Shown here: one piece after another, positions 33,311 through 42,601 of the stretch
How the letters are laid out: every line of letters begins with the position of its first letter
Numbering within the stretch: the first letter of the stretch is position 1
Source of the DNA: Algoriphagus ornithinivorans
GTDB lineage: Bacteria > Bacteroidota > Bacteroidia > Cytophagales > Cyclobacteriaceae
Length of the DNA: 64,000 nt
Reading direction: 5' to 3'
Assembly (NCBI RefSeq): GCF_900115305.1
Contig: NZ_FOVW01000006.1
Span: 62,001 to 126,000, forward strand
Made by a program: the position numbers and the translations under genes
The notes under the pieces: model-generated
The model's input: only the letters and a program-made list of their open reading frames with translations
Told to the model about the DNA's origin: nothing
Database searches by the model: none

Positions 33311-36300
33311 ATGCAAAAAAAATTACTACGATTAGCGGGGATTTTTCTACTGCTTTTTACGGGCTTCCGACTGCAGGCTCAAGAAGTTTTTATCAACGAA
33401 ATTCATTATGATAATGTGGGAACAGATGTAGGTGAGGCCATAGAAATAGCTGGACCTGCTGGTACTGACTTGACAGGATGGTCAGTGGTTTTATACAATG
33501 GGGCGAATGGTGCATCCTACAATACCCGAGCTCTTTCAGGTACAATCACTGATTCTGGAAATGGCTTTGGATTTGTAACCCTAACTTATCCAACCAATGG
33601 AATTCAAAATGGATCTCCAGATGGAGTTGCCTTGGTTAATAACGGAGTGGTTGTTCAGTTTCTCAGTTATGAAGGAACTTTCCTCGCTGTTGGTGGTCCT
33701 GCTGACGGCCTAACCAGCACCAATATTGGAGTTGAAGAAACATCCTCTACCCCAATAGGATTTTCTTTACAATTAGGGGGTACAGGCAGTACTTACACAG
33801 ATTTTACTTGGCAAACCGAAAGCGCTGAAACATTTGGTTCAATTAATACAAATCAGACCTTTTCTTCAGAAGTTGTGCTGTTTGTAAATGAATTACACTA
33901 TGACAATGTAGGTAACGATGTGGGTGAAGGCATTGAAGTAGCGGGCTCAGCTGGTCTAGACCTAGAAGGGTATAAATTGATTCTTTATAATGGAAATGGT
34001 GGAGCTGTTTATGGCACTGTGAATCTTACTGGAGTGCTTTCTGACCAGGACAACGGCTTTGGAACTAAATTTTTTGCTATCAATGGATTGCAAAATGGTG
34101 CTCCTGATGGATTCGCTTTGGTGAATCCTTCTAATGAAGTGATTCAGTTTTTAAGTTATGAGGGAGTTTTCACAGCAGTTGGTGGTCCAGCAGATGGCTT
34201 ACTAAGCGAGGATATAGGCGTCGTTCAAATTTCATCTACTCCTGTTGGTACTTCTTTACAGCTACAAGGTACTGGAACCAAATACTCAGACTTTACATGG
34301 TCTTCCACCTCAATTACCAATACCTATAATCAAGTCAATTCCGGACAGAGTTTTGGAGGTGTAATCGTAGACCCAGAAGCAGTTTTAATTTCCATCGCAG
34401 AGGCAAGAAATAAAGGGATTGGTTCAGAAGTGTTAGTACAAGGCGTATTGACTGTTAGTGATCAATTGGGTGGACCTGCATTCATACAAGATGCTACTGG
34501 TGGAATCCCTGTTTTTGACTCCCAAGTTCATGGGCTTGGCAATTATCAAATTGGAGACGAAATCAGGATTCTAGGATCTATTGGAGCCTTCAACCAACAA
34601 ATTCAAATTGTCAATATTTCTGAATTAGAACTTATAAGTTCTGGAAATGAAGTTGTGCCTACAGCACTTTCCATCAGCCAGATTAATTCAGGAGTAGAAG
34701 GACAATTGATTAGCATTCCAAATGCTGCCTTTGCTATTTCCAAAGGTCTCCTTTTCCCAGAAAGTAATTATACCATCACAGATGGTAGTGGAAGTCTTGA
34801 ATTGAGAATCGATGGTGATGTCAGCAGTTTGGTTGGAAGAGTAATACCAACTGAGGCGCAAACCATCACGGGAGTGTTAGGAAGCTTCAGAGGAAGTCTC
34901 CAATTACTTCCTAGATTTATAGAGGACTTACCGGGTACAAGGCCATACGAAGCAGCCGGCTCCGATATTCCAAATGCAGAGACCTTAGATGTGATGACTT
35001 GGAATATGGAGTTCTTTGGTGCCACAATTGCGAACTTTGGTCCAAGCAATGTAAGCTTGCAAGCAGAAAACGCTATAAAAGTGCTACAAGCTACTTTGCC
35101 GGATGTAATCGCAGTACAAGAAGTTTCAGATGAAGATTTATTGGCTTTCGTGGTTTCACAGCTACCTGGATATGAAGTGATTTGTTCGGATAGATTCTCA
35201 AGATCTTTTGAGGCTCCCGATCCTACTTTCCCACCACAAAAGCTATGTTTAATCTATAATACGGCTGTATTAGAAATCCAGTCTTCTAAAGTTCTATTCG
35301 AACAGATTTATGATGAAGCTAGATTGGGATTGAATAACCTTTTGGATGAGTATCCAACAGGAACTCCATCTTCATTCTGGTCAAGTGGCAGATTGCCTTG
35401 GTTGGTGGAAGCTGTTGCAGATATCAACGGAGTCAAAGAGCGAATCAACTTTATCAACATTCACGCAAAATCTGGTTCAAGCAGAGATGATTTAGCTAGA
35501 AAGCGATTTGATAACCTTGCATTGAAGGATACTTTGGATGCATTTTATTCAGATGCCAATATCATCCTATTAGGGGATTACAATGATGATTTGGATATTT
35601 CCATTGGCGGAGGTCCTAGCACCTATGAAGTTATTATCAGCGATCCTGATTTCAACGGGGTAACCCTTTCCTTGAGCGAAGCAGGTTTGAGATCCTTTAT
35701 CTTTAATGATAATGTCATTGATCACATCACAATTTCCAATGAGCTTTATGACAATTATTTAGAGGGATCAGAGCAGTTGTTTATTCCTTTCAATCTTGTT
35801 GCTAATTATGCCAATACTACTTCCGACCATTTACCTGTATCTGTCAGGTTTATTGCAGGTGAAGCCATTAGCTCAGATGCAGGAGAGGGAGCAATTGTTT
35901 ATTTGGGTTATGAACCTTTAGCTTCCACCACACTTAAAGCCGCTGGTGCAAGTGGTGGCAGTGGCAATTACACCTATTCTTGGAGTAATGGTCAAACGGG
36001 ACAAGAAATAACTGTTTCACCAACCGAAACCACTACTTACACACTTACTGTGAGAGATGATGCAGGGAATATCTTCCAAGACGAAGTCACTGTTTGCGTT
36101 GTCGATGTAAGATGCGGATCCAAGAATGATAAAGTATTGGTTTGCACTTCCAATGGCAATTCTGGAAAAACTCAAACTATTTGTGTGGCACCTGAAGCTG
36201 TTCCGGCCTTCTTGAGAAAAGGAGCAACTCTTGGAGATTGCGGTTTGATTCCTTGTGAAAGCAATTCTGAATCTATTAGCAAAGAGACTAGTTTCAAAAA

Positions 36301-36553
36301 CGCAAAGATTCAAAAGGCTTATCCAAACCCATTAGAAGAAGAAGTAAACATTACTTTGGATTCTAACTTGGATATCGAAGTTGCTTACATCCTATTTGAT
36401 GAAAAAGGTGAGTTGGTTCAAAGCGGAACTTCAAGCTTTAATTCTGGTAAGCTCCAGCTGATCATAGGTTCTAAACAATTGAAGAAAGGATTCTATTATC
36501 TTCATTTGAATCATGGTCAGGAGACTAAAATGATTCGATTGATGAAAAAGTAA
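33311..36553 (+). CDS. T9SS-exported endonuclease/exonuclease/phosphatase with lamin-tail domains
   Basis: A 1080-residue extracellular protein. In order: signal peptide MQKKLLRLAGIFLLLFTGFR; two tandem lamin-tail (LTD)-like domains (about 25-180 and 190-350, each with FINEIHYDN or FVNELHYDN); an OB-fold/DUF5689-like segment (about 355-530); and an EEP nuclease domain (about 545-860) with MTWNMEFF, IAVQEVSD, LLGDYNDD and SDHLPV. A PKD-like repeat follows, then a Cys-rich motif (VLVCTSNGNSGKTQTICVAP, LGDC) and a T9SS C-terminal sorting domain (KAYPNPLEEEVNITL, KKGFYYLHL). It probably degrades extracellular DNA for phosphate or nutrients. The ATG at 33311 is chosen because it starts the signal peptide. 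Confidence 0.9.
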   Translation: MQKKLLRLAGIFLLLFTGFRLQAQEVFINEIHYDNVGTDVGEAIEIAGPAGTDLTGWSVVLYNGANGASYNTRALSGTITDSGNGFGFVTLTYPTNGIQNGSPDGVALVNNGVVVQFLSYEGTFLAVGGPADGLTSTNIGVEETSSTPIGFSLQLGGTGSTYTDFTWQTESAETFGSINTNQTFSSEVVLFVNELHYDNVGNDVGEGIEVAGSAGLDLEGYKLILYNGNGGAVYGTVNLTGVLSDQDNGFGTKFFAINGLQNGAPDGFALVNPSNEVIQFLSYEGVFTAVGGPADGLLSEDIGVVQISSTPVGTSLQLQGTGTKYSDFTWSSTSITNTYNQVNSGQSFGGVIVDPEAVLISIAEARNKGIGSEVLVQGVLTVSDQLGGPAFIQDATGGIPVFDSQVHGLGNYQIGDEIRILGSIGAFNQQIQIVNISELELISSGNEVVPTALSISQINSGVEGQLISIPNAAFAISKGLLFPESNYTITDGSGSLELRIDGDVSSLVGRVIPTEAQTITGVLGSFRGSLQLLPRFIEDLPGTRPYEAAGSDIPNAETLDVMTWNMEFFGATIANFGPSNVSLQAENAIKVLQATLPDVIAVQEVSDEDLLAFVVSQLPGYEVICSDRFSRSFEAPDPTFPPQKLCLIYNTAVLEIQSSKVLFEQIYDEARLGLNNLLDEYPTGTPSSFWSSGRLPWLVEAVADINGVKERINFINIHAKSGSSRDDLARKRFDNLALKDTLDAFYSDANIILLGDYNDDLDISIGGGPSTYEVIISDPDFNGVTLSLSEAGLRSFIFNDNVIDHITISNELYDNYLEGSEQLFIPFNLVANYANTTSDHLPVSVRFIAGEAISSDAGEGAIVYLGYEPLASTTLKAAGASGGSGNYTYSWSNGQTGQEITVSPTETTTYTLTVRDDAGNIFQDEVTVCVVDVRCGSKNDKVLVCTSNGNSGKTQTICVAPEAVPAFLRKGATLGDCGLIPCESNSESISKETSFKNAKIQKAYPNPLEEEVNITLDSNLDIEVAYILFDEKGELVQSGTSSFNSGKLQLIIGSKQLKKGFYYLHLNHGQETKMIRLMKK

Positions 36554-36573
36554 TTTGATTCAAAATACATTAT

Positions 36574-36604
36574 GCCTGGTCCCAATTAGACCAGGCTTTT
36601 TTTT
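36574..36604 (+). terminator. Intrinsic terminator of the nuclease gene
   Basis: Arms GCCTGGTC (36574-36581) and GACCAGGC (36589-36596) with a 7-base loop, followed by eight T. It lies 20 bases after the stop. Confidence 0.9.
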
Positions 36605-36745
36605 GAATTCACATTTTGAGGATTAAAGCCCCGAAGACTTTTTTACCCATGTATTTATTGGTAAATTATGAATACTATAAAAAACTGATCTATTGATATT
36701 TAAGATTGGTTATTAGCATAATTTTCAACATTAAACCCCAATAAC

Positions 36746-36946
36746 ATGGCACTAGTGAAAGTAATTGAAGTAATAGCTTCATCAGAAAAAGGAATTGAAT
36801 CTGCAATAGAAAATGCTGTTGCAGAGGTTTCTAAAACAGTCCGGAATATTGATTCTGTATGGCTGAAAGACACCAAGGTTCATGTAAAAGATGGCAAAGT
36901 CATTTCTTACGGAGTAATCTGTAAAGTATCCTTCAGAGTCGATTAA
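36746..36946 (+). CDS. Dodecin
   Basis: A 66-residue dodecin family protein: MALVKVIEVIASSEKGIESA, a helix IENAVAEVSKTVRNIDSVWL, and strands TKVHVKDGKVISYGVICKVS. Dodecins form 12-mers that store or sequester flavins or CoA. The Trp in SVWL is the residue that stacks on flavin in characterised members. It is monocistronic with its own terminator. Confidence 0.95.
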   Translation: MALVKVIEVIASSEKGIESAIENAVAEVSKTVRNIDSVWLKDTKVHVKDGKVISYGVICKVSFRVD

Positions 36947-36962
36947 ATAATCAAAAAAAATA

Positions 36963-36987
36963 GGCGCAGCCAAACACTGCGCCTTTT
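36963..36987 (+). terminator. Intrinsic terminator of the dodecin gene
   Basis: Arms GGCGCAG (36963-36969) and CTGCGCC (36977-36983) with a 7-base loop and TTTT after it. It lies 17 bases after the dodecin stop, and an A-run precedes it, so it may also serve the convergent symporter gene. Confidence 0.8.
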
Positions 36988-37033
36988 CATTTTCCCAATC
37001 GCCAATTATTGAGTCAAATTCCAATCTCAACTT

Positions 37034-38287
37034 TTAAATTAAAACTTTTTCCTCAACTGTTTGAAGTTCGCCTTCCCACTTACTGACAGCTGCTGTAGCT
37101 AACCCATTTCCCAGTACATTGGTAGCACTCCGGAACATATCACAGAAGTGATCTATTGGCAATATTAAAGCTATTCCCTCTACAGGAATTCCAAACATTC
37201 CGCAGGTAGCCGCCACTACCACCAAGCTTGCTCTTGGGACGCCTGCTACGCCTTTACTGCTCAGCATAAGGACCAACAACATGGTGAGTTGAGTACCCAA
37301 ATCCAATTCGATTCCATAAACCTGTGCAATAAAAATACTGGCGAAAGTCATATACATCATACTTCCATCCAAATTGAAAGAATACCCCAATGGCAAAGTG
37401 AAAGACACGATTCTGTCATTACAACCAAATTTTTTTAAATCCTCTGTGAGCTTCGGGAAAACAGCTTCTGAACTAGTTGTACTGAAAGCAATCACCATGG
37501 AACCAAATAGTCCTCTTATGAGCTCAGGCAATCTTTTTCCAATAACCAAATAGCCTACCAAGAGCAAGACCATCCATAGAACCAAGATACCAGCAATAAA
37601 AGCCCCGAAATACTTGGCATAGGTAAGCAAAATATCCAAGCCTCTCGTGGCAATCACGGCAGAAATAGCACCAAACACGCCTAAAGGAGCGGTCATCATC
37701 ACGTAGCCTACCATTTTCAAAACAACATGAGCTACTATTTCTAAAGCATTGATCAAAGGCAAAGCTGTAGGACCTAATCCGGCCAAAGCAATTCCAAAGA
37801 ATATGGAAAACACGACCAATTGAAGAATCTCATTGGTGGCCATGGCTTCAAAAACACTTTTGGGAACTATATGCTCCACAAAATTTAAAAGCGAAAACTG
37901 CTTTGTCTTTGCTGTCACATCAGCTACTCCAGCAGCATCTTCAGTACTCAGATTCATTCCCATTCCTGGCTCATAAAAATTGACCATCACTAAGCCAATT
38001 AATAAGGAAACTAATGAGGCAGAAAAGAACCAAATCATCGCCTTACCTCCTATCCTACTGACAGTCCTCACATTTCCCAACTTGGCTATACCTACTACCA
38101 GGGTACAGAAAACTAAAGGAGCGATGATCATCTGGACCAGACGGATGAAGATGGTGGCCAACAGTTTGATGTTACCACTATAGGCACTGATTAATTCAGG
38201 ATCTTCACTTTTGAAAATTGAAAATCCAACGATCATTCCGAGCACCATAGCCCCAATAATCGAATAAGTAAGAAGGTTTTTTTTCAT
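37034..38287 (-). CDS. Dicarboxylate/amino acid:cation symporter (DAACS, GltP/DctA type)
   Basis: A 417-residue secondary transporter that imports dicarboxylates or acidic amino acids with Na+ or H+. Features: MIIAPLVFCTLVVGIAKLGN, the serine-rich hairpin MVIAFSTTSSEAVFPK, LPLGYSFNLDGSMMYMTFAS (helix 7 motif) and SSKGVAGVPRASLVVVA with AEGFRSA-like region DHFCDMFRSATNVLGNGLAT. The ATG at 38287 (MKKNLLTYSIIGAMVLGM) is preferred to the upstream ATG at 38314 because it places the first membrane helix normally. It is convergent with the dodecin gene. Confidence 0.94.
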   Translation of the reverse strand: MKKNLLTYSIIGAMVLGMIVGFSIFKSEDPELISAYSGNIKLLATIFIRLVQMIIAPLVFCTLVVGIAKLGNVRTVSRIGGKAMIWFFSASLVSLLIGLVMVNFYEPGMGMNLSTEDAAGVADVTAKTKQFSLLNFVEHIVPKSVFEAMATNEILQLVVFSIFFGIALAGLGPTALPLINALEIVAHVVLKMVGYVMMTAPLGVFGAISAVIATRGLDILLTYAKYFGAFIAGILVLWMVLLLVGYLVIGKRLPELIRGLFGSMVIAFSTTSSEAVFPKLTEDLKKFGCNDRIVSFTLPLGYSFNLDGSMMYMTFASIFIAQVYGIELDLGTQLTMLLVLMLSSKGVAGVPRASLVVVAATCGMFGIPVEGIALILPIDHFCDMFRSATNVLGNGLATAAVSKWEGELQTVEEKVLI

Positions 38288-38473
38288 GAAAGATTGGGGC
38301 AATTGTCTATTCAAATCGCAAATGAAAGCAAATAATTTGATGCTTTTTCATGCCCCACTCTAAACCAAGAAAAATATTTTTTAAAACCTTTAATCAAGAA
38401 TATAAACTCCTGATACAAAGATATTTAATAACCCAAAGCCTTTAAATTATCAATAGGAATAATTCAAATAAAT

Positions 38474-38836
38474 TTAAACATTACAGAGTGAGTTTGAAGA
38501 TTTCCAAATTACCTTTTCATCGGAAATAGCACTCATTGGAAATCTACTATCACCTACTCTACCCAGTTCATTTCCCTCGCAATCATAAATTGGGGAAACA
38601 GAATTGCAGTTTGAGCAGCAATTCTTTAAAATAAAAATTTCTTGATTAGCCGATTTTGCTTGTGTGAAGTATTGGAATGCCGCAAAATCTGAACCCTCTA
38701 ACTCACGTATTTGCTCATTCAACCAGTCTAAGTCTTCGACTGGGTCTGCAACACCACAAACCAATACCGGCAATTCATTTTTTTGACAAGAGAAAAATAT
38801 CATTCCTAAAAGGAAGATCATGGTTACATGTTTCAT
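38474..38836 (-). CDS. Small Cys-rich lipoprotein
   Basis: A 120-residue lipoprotein: signal peptide MKHVTMIFLLGMIFFSC with the lipid Cys in FFSC. The mature part has CGVADPVEDLDWLNEQIREL, ILKNCCSNCNSVSPIYDCEG and a final SLCNV. The CC-x2-C cluster followed by YDCEGNELG is a recurrent pattern in small Bacteroidota lipoproteins near the cell surface. Disulfide bonds are likely; the function is unknown. It is a single gene on its strand. Confidence 0.8.
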   Translation of the reverse strand: MKHVTMIFLLGMIFFSCQKNELPVLVCGVADPVEDLDWLNEQIRELEGSDFAAFQYFTQAKSANQEIFILKNCCSNCNSVSPIYDCEGNELGRVGDSRFPMSAISDEKVIWKSSNSLCNV

Positions 38837-39000
38837 GAATTAAAGATTAAAGTTGATTTGTTTTTCTTGTTACGTACAATATGTATCAGTTGATACAGGT
38901 TTTTTTGTAAATCATTTAGATTGTACGATTTTTTCTCAGGTTTTTGAATACATTTAATGCTTATAATGCAATACATTCGACGCATTATTCAATTATAGGA

Positions 39001-39429
39001 ATGTTTAAGTTAAGCGAAATCATATTTGTAGACGACGATGCGATCGTTAGAATGCTCGGAAAGAGGATCTTAGCCAGTATTAAATTTGAAAGAGAAATCA
39101 CTCAATTTGAAAACGGCCAGACCGCAATCCAAGAGATTCAAAAGCGGGTTACTCAAAATTCAATCGAACAGAGCGAGAAACCTACTTTGATATTACTTGA
39201 TATAAATATGCCTATCATGGACGGATGGGATTTTTTGGATGAATTTTCTGCACTACCCGAAAGCATCCAAAATCAGTTTTACATTTCCATTATCACCAGC
39301 TCTATAGACCGTTCTGACAAGGAAAAAGCCTTTTCGTACCCTATCGTAAAAGATTACATACAAAAACCCATGTCAGTAAACCTCTTTATGGATTTTTTAA
39401 AGAAACATGAGTTTGTGAATGAAGAATAA
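39001..39429 (+). CDS. Stand-alone receiver-domain protein
   Basis: A 142-residue CheY-like receiver: acidic pair in EIIFVDDDAIVRMLG, phosphorylated Asp in LILLDINMPIMDGWDFLDEF, Thr/Ser in SIITSSIDRSD and Lys in DYIQKPMSVNLFM. The frame is open for 19 codons upstream (MNTFNAYNAIHSTHYS), but the ATG at 39001 starts the conserved domain. No output domain and no kinase gene nearby, so it must work through protein-protein contacts. It precedes a transporter on the same strand with a 69-base gap. Confidence 0.9.
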   Translation: MFKLSEIIFVDDDAIVRMLGKRILASIKFEREITQFENGQTAIQEIQKRVTQNSIEQSEKPTLILLDINMPIMDGWDFLDEFSALPESIQNQFYISIITSSIDRSDKEKAFSYPIVKDYIQKPMSVNLFMDFLKKHEFVNEE

Positions 39430-39498
39430 TCACCGAGCATAAGTCTCTTTTATAATAATTGTTTGCTTTTTCTGGAGAATGGATGAATTTTAGGGCTA

Positions 39499-40401
39499 AT
39501 GAATTCACCCGAGATTCTTGATGCCATTCGATTAAATTTTTCCCCCAAGGATTTACTCGCCTTAAATCTTGCATTAGCCTTGATTATGTATGGAGTAGCT
39601 TTGGATTTAAGGTTTGAAGACTTCAAGTACCTATTAAAGAATCCCAAGCCATTTTTCCTGGGAGTTCTTTCGCAATTTCTTCTGCTTCCTTTCATGACAT
39701 GGCTACTAATCTTGGCAATACAGCCTCCTCCCAGTGTGGCCTTGGGTATGTTTCTAGTTGCAGCCTGTCCTGGTGGAAATGTGTCTAATTTCCTAAGCAG
39801 TTTGGCAAAGGGAAATACAGCCTTATCTGTAAGTTTAACTGGTTTCTCAACTCTAGCCTCAATTCTGATCACACCTCTGAATTTTTCGCTATGGGCAGGT
39901 TTTTACAAACCAACCTCTACTCTTTTAAAAGCAATTAGCTTAGATGTCACTGATGTTTTTATCACTATTTCATTGATTCTAGGTCTCCCTCTTGTTTTAG
40001 GGATTCTCACTCGTAGCTACTTCCCTGAGTTTGCTAGAAAAGCTGAAAAAATTCTCAAGCCTTTAAGTATTGTAATATTTGGAGCTTTTATCGTGTTGGC
40101 TTTTGCTGGAAATTTTGAAATATTCCTTCAATATATTTCAATCATCTTCCTTTGGGTTTTTGCCCATAATTTGCTTGCCTTGACTACAGGATTCTTTACA
40201 GCAAAATTGGGGAAACTTCCTTTGCCCGATGTCAAAACACTAACCATCGAAACAGGAATTCAAAATTCTGGCTTGGGGCTAGTTTTAATTTTTACGTACT
40301 TTGAAGGCCTTGGAGGAATGGCTATCATCACGGCCTTGTGGGGAATTTGGCATTTGATTTCAGGAATGCTTGTTGCCAGTTTATGGAAATCTAGAAAATG
40401 A
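39499..40401 (+). CDS. Bile acid:sodium symporter family transporter (BASS/SBF)
   Basis: A 300-residue membrane protein with about nine or ten hydrophobic segments of the SBF-like family: LNLALALIMYGVALDLRFED, VAACPGGNVSNFLSSLAKGN (crossover Gly-Gly-Asn segment that binds Na+), SVSLTGFSTLASILITPLNF and TIETGIQNSGLGLVLIF (second Glu/Gln crossover). Bacterial members move organic anions such as pantoate or 2-keto acids, not only bile acids. The stop overlaps the PlsC-like gene by 4 bases (ATGA), so the two form an operon. Confidence 0.93.
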   Translation: MNSPEILDAIRLNFSPKDLLALNLALALIMYGVALDLRFEDFKYLLKNPKPFFLGVLSQFLLLPFMTWLLILAIQPPPSVALGMFLVAACPGGNVSNFLSSLAKGNTALSVSLTGFSTLASILITPLNFSLWAGFYKPTSTLLKAISLDVTDVFITISLILGLPLVLGILTRSYFPEFARKAEKILKPLSIVIFGAFIVLAFAGNFEIFLQYISIIFLWVFAHNLLALTTGFFTAKLGKLPLPDVKTLTIETGIQNSGLGLVLIFTYFEGLGGMAIITALWGIWHLISGMLVASLWKSRK

Positions 40402-41399
40402 AAGATCTTTTTAATGCGATTTTAAGGTTATTGGTAAAAATCGCCCTACGCCTATACTTCAATAAAATTAGAGTTTCAGGTAAGGAGCACATCCCTAAAA
40501 ATAGACCAGTGATCCTAGTTGCTAATCACCAAAATGCACTCATAGATCCACTTTTATTAGCTACCCATACCAATTTAAAGCCTTGGTTTTTGACTAGGGC
40601 TGCCGTGTTTAAAAATCCCATAGTATCCAAAATCCTTCACTATATCAGAATGCTACCTGTATATAGAGTCAGAGATGGTTTTTCTACTATTCAGCAAAAT
40701 CAACAAACTTTTGAGGCCACTTTTGAAGTGTTGAAAAAGAATGGTACTGTAGTGATCTTCGCCGAAGGTAGCCATAGCATTGTCCGAAATGTCAGAACTT
40801 TGAGTAAGGGCTTTACCCGTATGGCTTTTGGTCTCAAAGAAAAATATCCTCAATTAGAGCCATTGATTTTGCCTGTTGCACTGGAGTTTAGTGCTCATAA
40901 AAAATCAGGAAGTTTGGTCAGAATCGATTTTGGAAAGCCGATACCTGTGGATATGCCTTCTTCCAAATCAGGTTTACTTACCAAAAAAGTGCAAGAAACT
41001 CTACAATCCATGGTGGTAGAAATACCTGACGAAATATATGATGAGAATTTACAAAAGATCCTTGACGCAGGAGTAGATGTCACTTCCAAAAATGCCGTGA
41101 ATGAGTTTTTGGATAATGGGAAAATCATCGAGTCCGTAGACAGCCCCTCGCCTATCAAAAATAAACTGATGAAAGTATTCCATTTTCCACTCTATTGGAT
41201 TTGGCTTTCTATCAGTCCTAAAATTGAAGATCGGGTTTTTGAATCTACTTTTAAGTTTTTGATCGGTTTCTTTTTAGCACCTATTTATTACCTTTTGCTT
41301 CTTATTCTTGCATTGGAGAGCCCTTTGGGAAGCTGGGCCCTTTCCTTTCTGATCATGGCCTGGATAAGTCTCCTATGGAACAAGAATCCGCAAGAATAA
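40398..41399 (+). CDS. PlsC-like lysophospholipid/glycerol-phosphate acyltransferase
   Basis: A 333-residue protein with an acyltransferase domain (about 10-230): the HX4D motif in VANHQNALIDPLLLA, GSH-type block FAEGSHSIVRNVRTLSKG (substrate phosphate site) and LILPVALEF. Two C-terminal membrane segments follow (FHFPLYWIWLSI, FLIGFFLAPIYYLLLLILAL). It probably acylates a lysophosphatidic acid-like substrate in phospholipid synthesis; a second C-terminal membrane region suggests an alternative lipid substrate. It starts inside the stop of the transporter gene. Confidence 0.88.
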   Translation: MKDLFNAILRLLVKIALRLYFNKIRVSGKEHIPKNRPVILVANHQNALIDPLLLATHTNLKPWFLTRAAVFKNPIVSKILHYIRMLPVYRVRDGFSTIQQNQQTFEATFEVLKKNGTVVIFAEGSHSIVRNVRTLSKGFTRMAFGLKEKYPQLEPLILPVALEFSAHKKSGSLVRIDFGKPIPVDMPSSKSGLLTKKVQETLQSMVVEIPDEIYDENLQKILDAGVDVTSKNAVNEFLDNGKIIESVDSPSPIKNKLMKVFHFPLYWIWLSISPKIEDRVFESTFKFLIGFFLAPIYYLLLLILALESPLGSWALSFLIMAWISLLWNKNPQE

Positions 41400-41435
41400 G
41401 TTGAAATGATACCAAATAGTATTTGGAGGAATCAT

Positions 41436-41443
41436 TAACTTTG
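41436..41443 (+). promoter_or_regulatory. Possible -7 box of the HPPD gene
   Basis: TAACTTTG fits the Bacteroidota TAnnTTTG box, 34 bases before the ATG. No TTG stands at the usual 19-base spacing upstream, so the promoter is only partly supported. Confidence 0.3.
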
Positions 41444-41477
41444 AGCAACTCTTTGTAAAACCCAAACATAACTTATC

Positions 41478-42572
41478 ATGAGTGAAGACTTCTTGCCCAT
41501 TAATGGGACTGATTATGTCGAATTATATGTAGGCAATGCCAAGCAAGCTGCTTTATTTTATCAATATGCTTTTGGCTTCGAATTAATAGCTTATTCTGGT
41601 CCGGAAACTGGCTACAGAGATAGAGCTTCCTATGTATTGAAGCAGGGAAAAATCAGACTGGTTTTAACTTCTCCTCTTAAATCTGACCATTACATTGCTG
41701 AGCACATCAAAAAGCATGGTGATGGAGTTAAAGTGTTAGCCTTGTGGGTGGATGATGCAGAGAAAGCCTGGTACGAAACAACCTCCAGAGGTGCTGTTTC
41801 CGCTGATGAGCCGAGAACTTTTACAGACGAGCATGGCGAAGTAAAAGTAGCCTCAATAAAAACTTATGGGGATACTGTTCACACTTTCGTAGAGCGAAAA
41901 AATTACAAAGGCATCTTCATGCCAGGCTTTATTCCGAGGAATAGCACCTATCAATCTGAATCCATAGGCCTACTTCATATTGACCACTGTGTGGGAAACG
42001 TGGAATTGGGAGAAATGAACCATTGGGTAGAATTCTATGAAAATGTAATGGGCTTTAAACTCTTGGTTACATTTGATGATAAAGACATTTCTACAGAGTA
42101 TTCAGCTTTGATGTCGAAAGTGGTTTCCAATGGAAATGGCTATATCAAGTTTCCAATCAACGAACCAGCCGAGGGAAAGAAAAAGTCCCAAATTGAAGAG
42201 TATCTGGATTTCTACAATGGACCGGGTGTACAGCATATGGCTATTGCTACCGATGATATTATTCACACAGTAGGTGAATTGAGAAAAAGAGGAGTTGAAT
42301 TCTTGGAGGTTCCGGCAACCTACTACGATGACTTATTAGATAGAGTTGGAGCTATTGATGAAGATATCAAACCCTTGAAAAAACTCAATATTTTGGTAGA
42401 CAGAGACGATGAAGGATATTTACTTCAAATCTTCACCAAACCACTTCAAGATAGACCGACTCTTTTCATAGAAATTATCCAAAGAAAAGGAGCAACTTCT
42501 TTCGGAAAAGGTAATTTCAAAGCTTTGTTTGAAGCAATAGAACGAGAGCAAGAACTAAGAGGAAATCTTTAA
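41478..42572 (+). CDS. hppD: 4-hydroxyphenylpyruvate dioxygenase
   Basis: A 364-residue Fe(II) enzyme converting 4-hydroxyphenylpyruvate to homogentisate in tyrosine catabolism. The N-terminal glyoxalase-like half has LYVGNAKQAALFYQYAFGFE. The C-terminal half carries the metal His residues in LHIDHCVGNVELGEMNHWV and GVQHMAIATDDI, and Glu in FIEIIQRKGATSFGKGNFKA. Length and the ending AIEREQELRGN are canonical. Homogentisate dioxygenase is not adjacent in this window. It ends in a hairpin terminator shared with the convergent GH2 gene. Confidence 0.97.
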   Translation: MSEDFLPINGTDYVELYVGNAKQAALFYQYAFGFELIAYSGPETGYRDRASYVLKQGKIRLVLTSPLKSDHYIAEHIKKHGDGVKVLALWVDDAEKAWYETTSRGAVSADEPRTFTDEHGEVKVASIKTYGDTVHTFVERKNYKGIFMPGFIPRNSTYQSESIGLLHIDHCVGNVELGEMNHWVEFYENVMGFKLLVTFDDKDISTEYSALMSKVVSNGNGYIKFPINEPAEGKKKSQIEEYLDFYNGPGVQHMAIATDDIIHTVGELRKRGVEFLEVPATYYDDLLDRVGAIDEDIKPLKKLNILVDRDDEGYLLQIFTKPLQDRPTLFIEIIQRKGATSFGKGNFKALFEAIEREQELRGNL

Positions 42573-42601
42573 AAAAAAGCCAGCTAAAATGCTGGCTTTT
42601 T
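42571..42601. terminator. Bidirectional terminator between HPPD and GH2 genes
   Basis: Arms AGCCAGC (42578-42584) and GCTGGCT (42591-42597) with a 6-base loop, A-run on the left and T-run on the right. It directly separates two convergent stops and can serve both strands. Confidence 0.9.
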
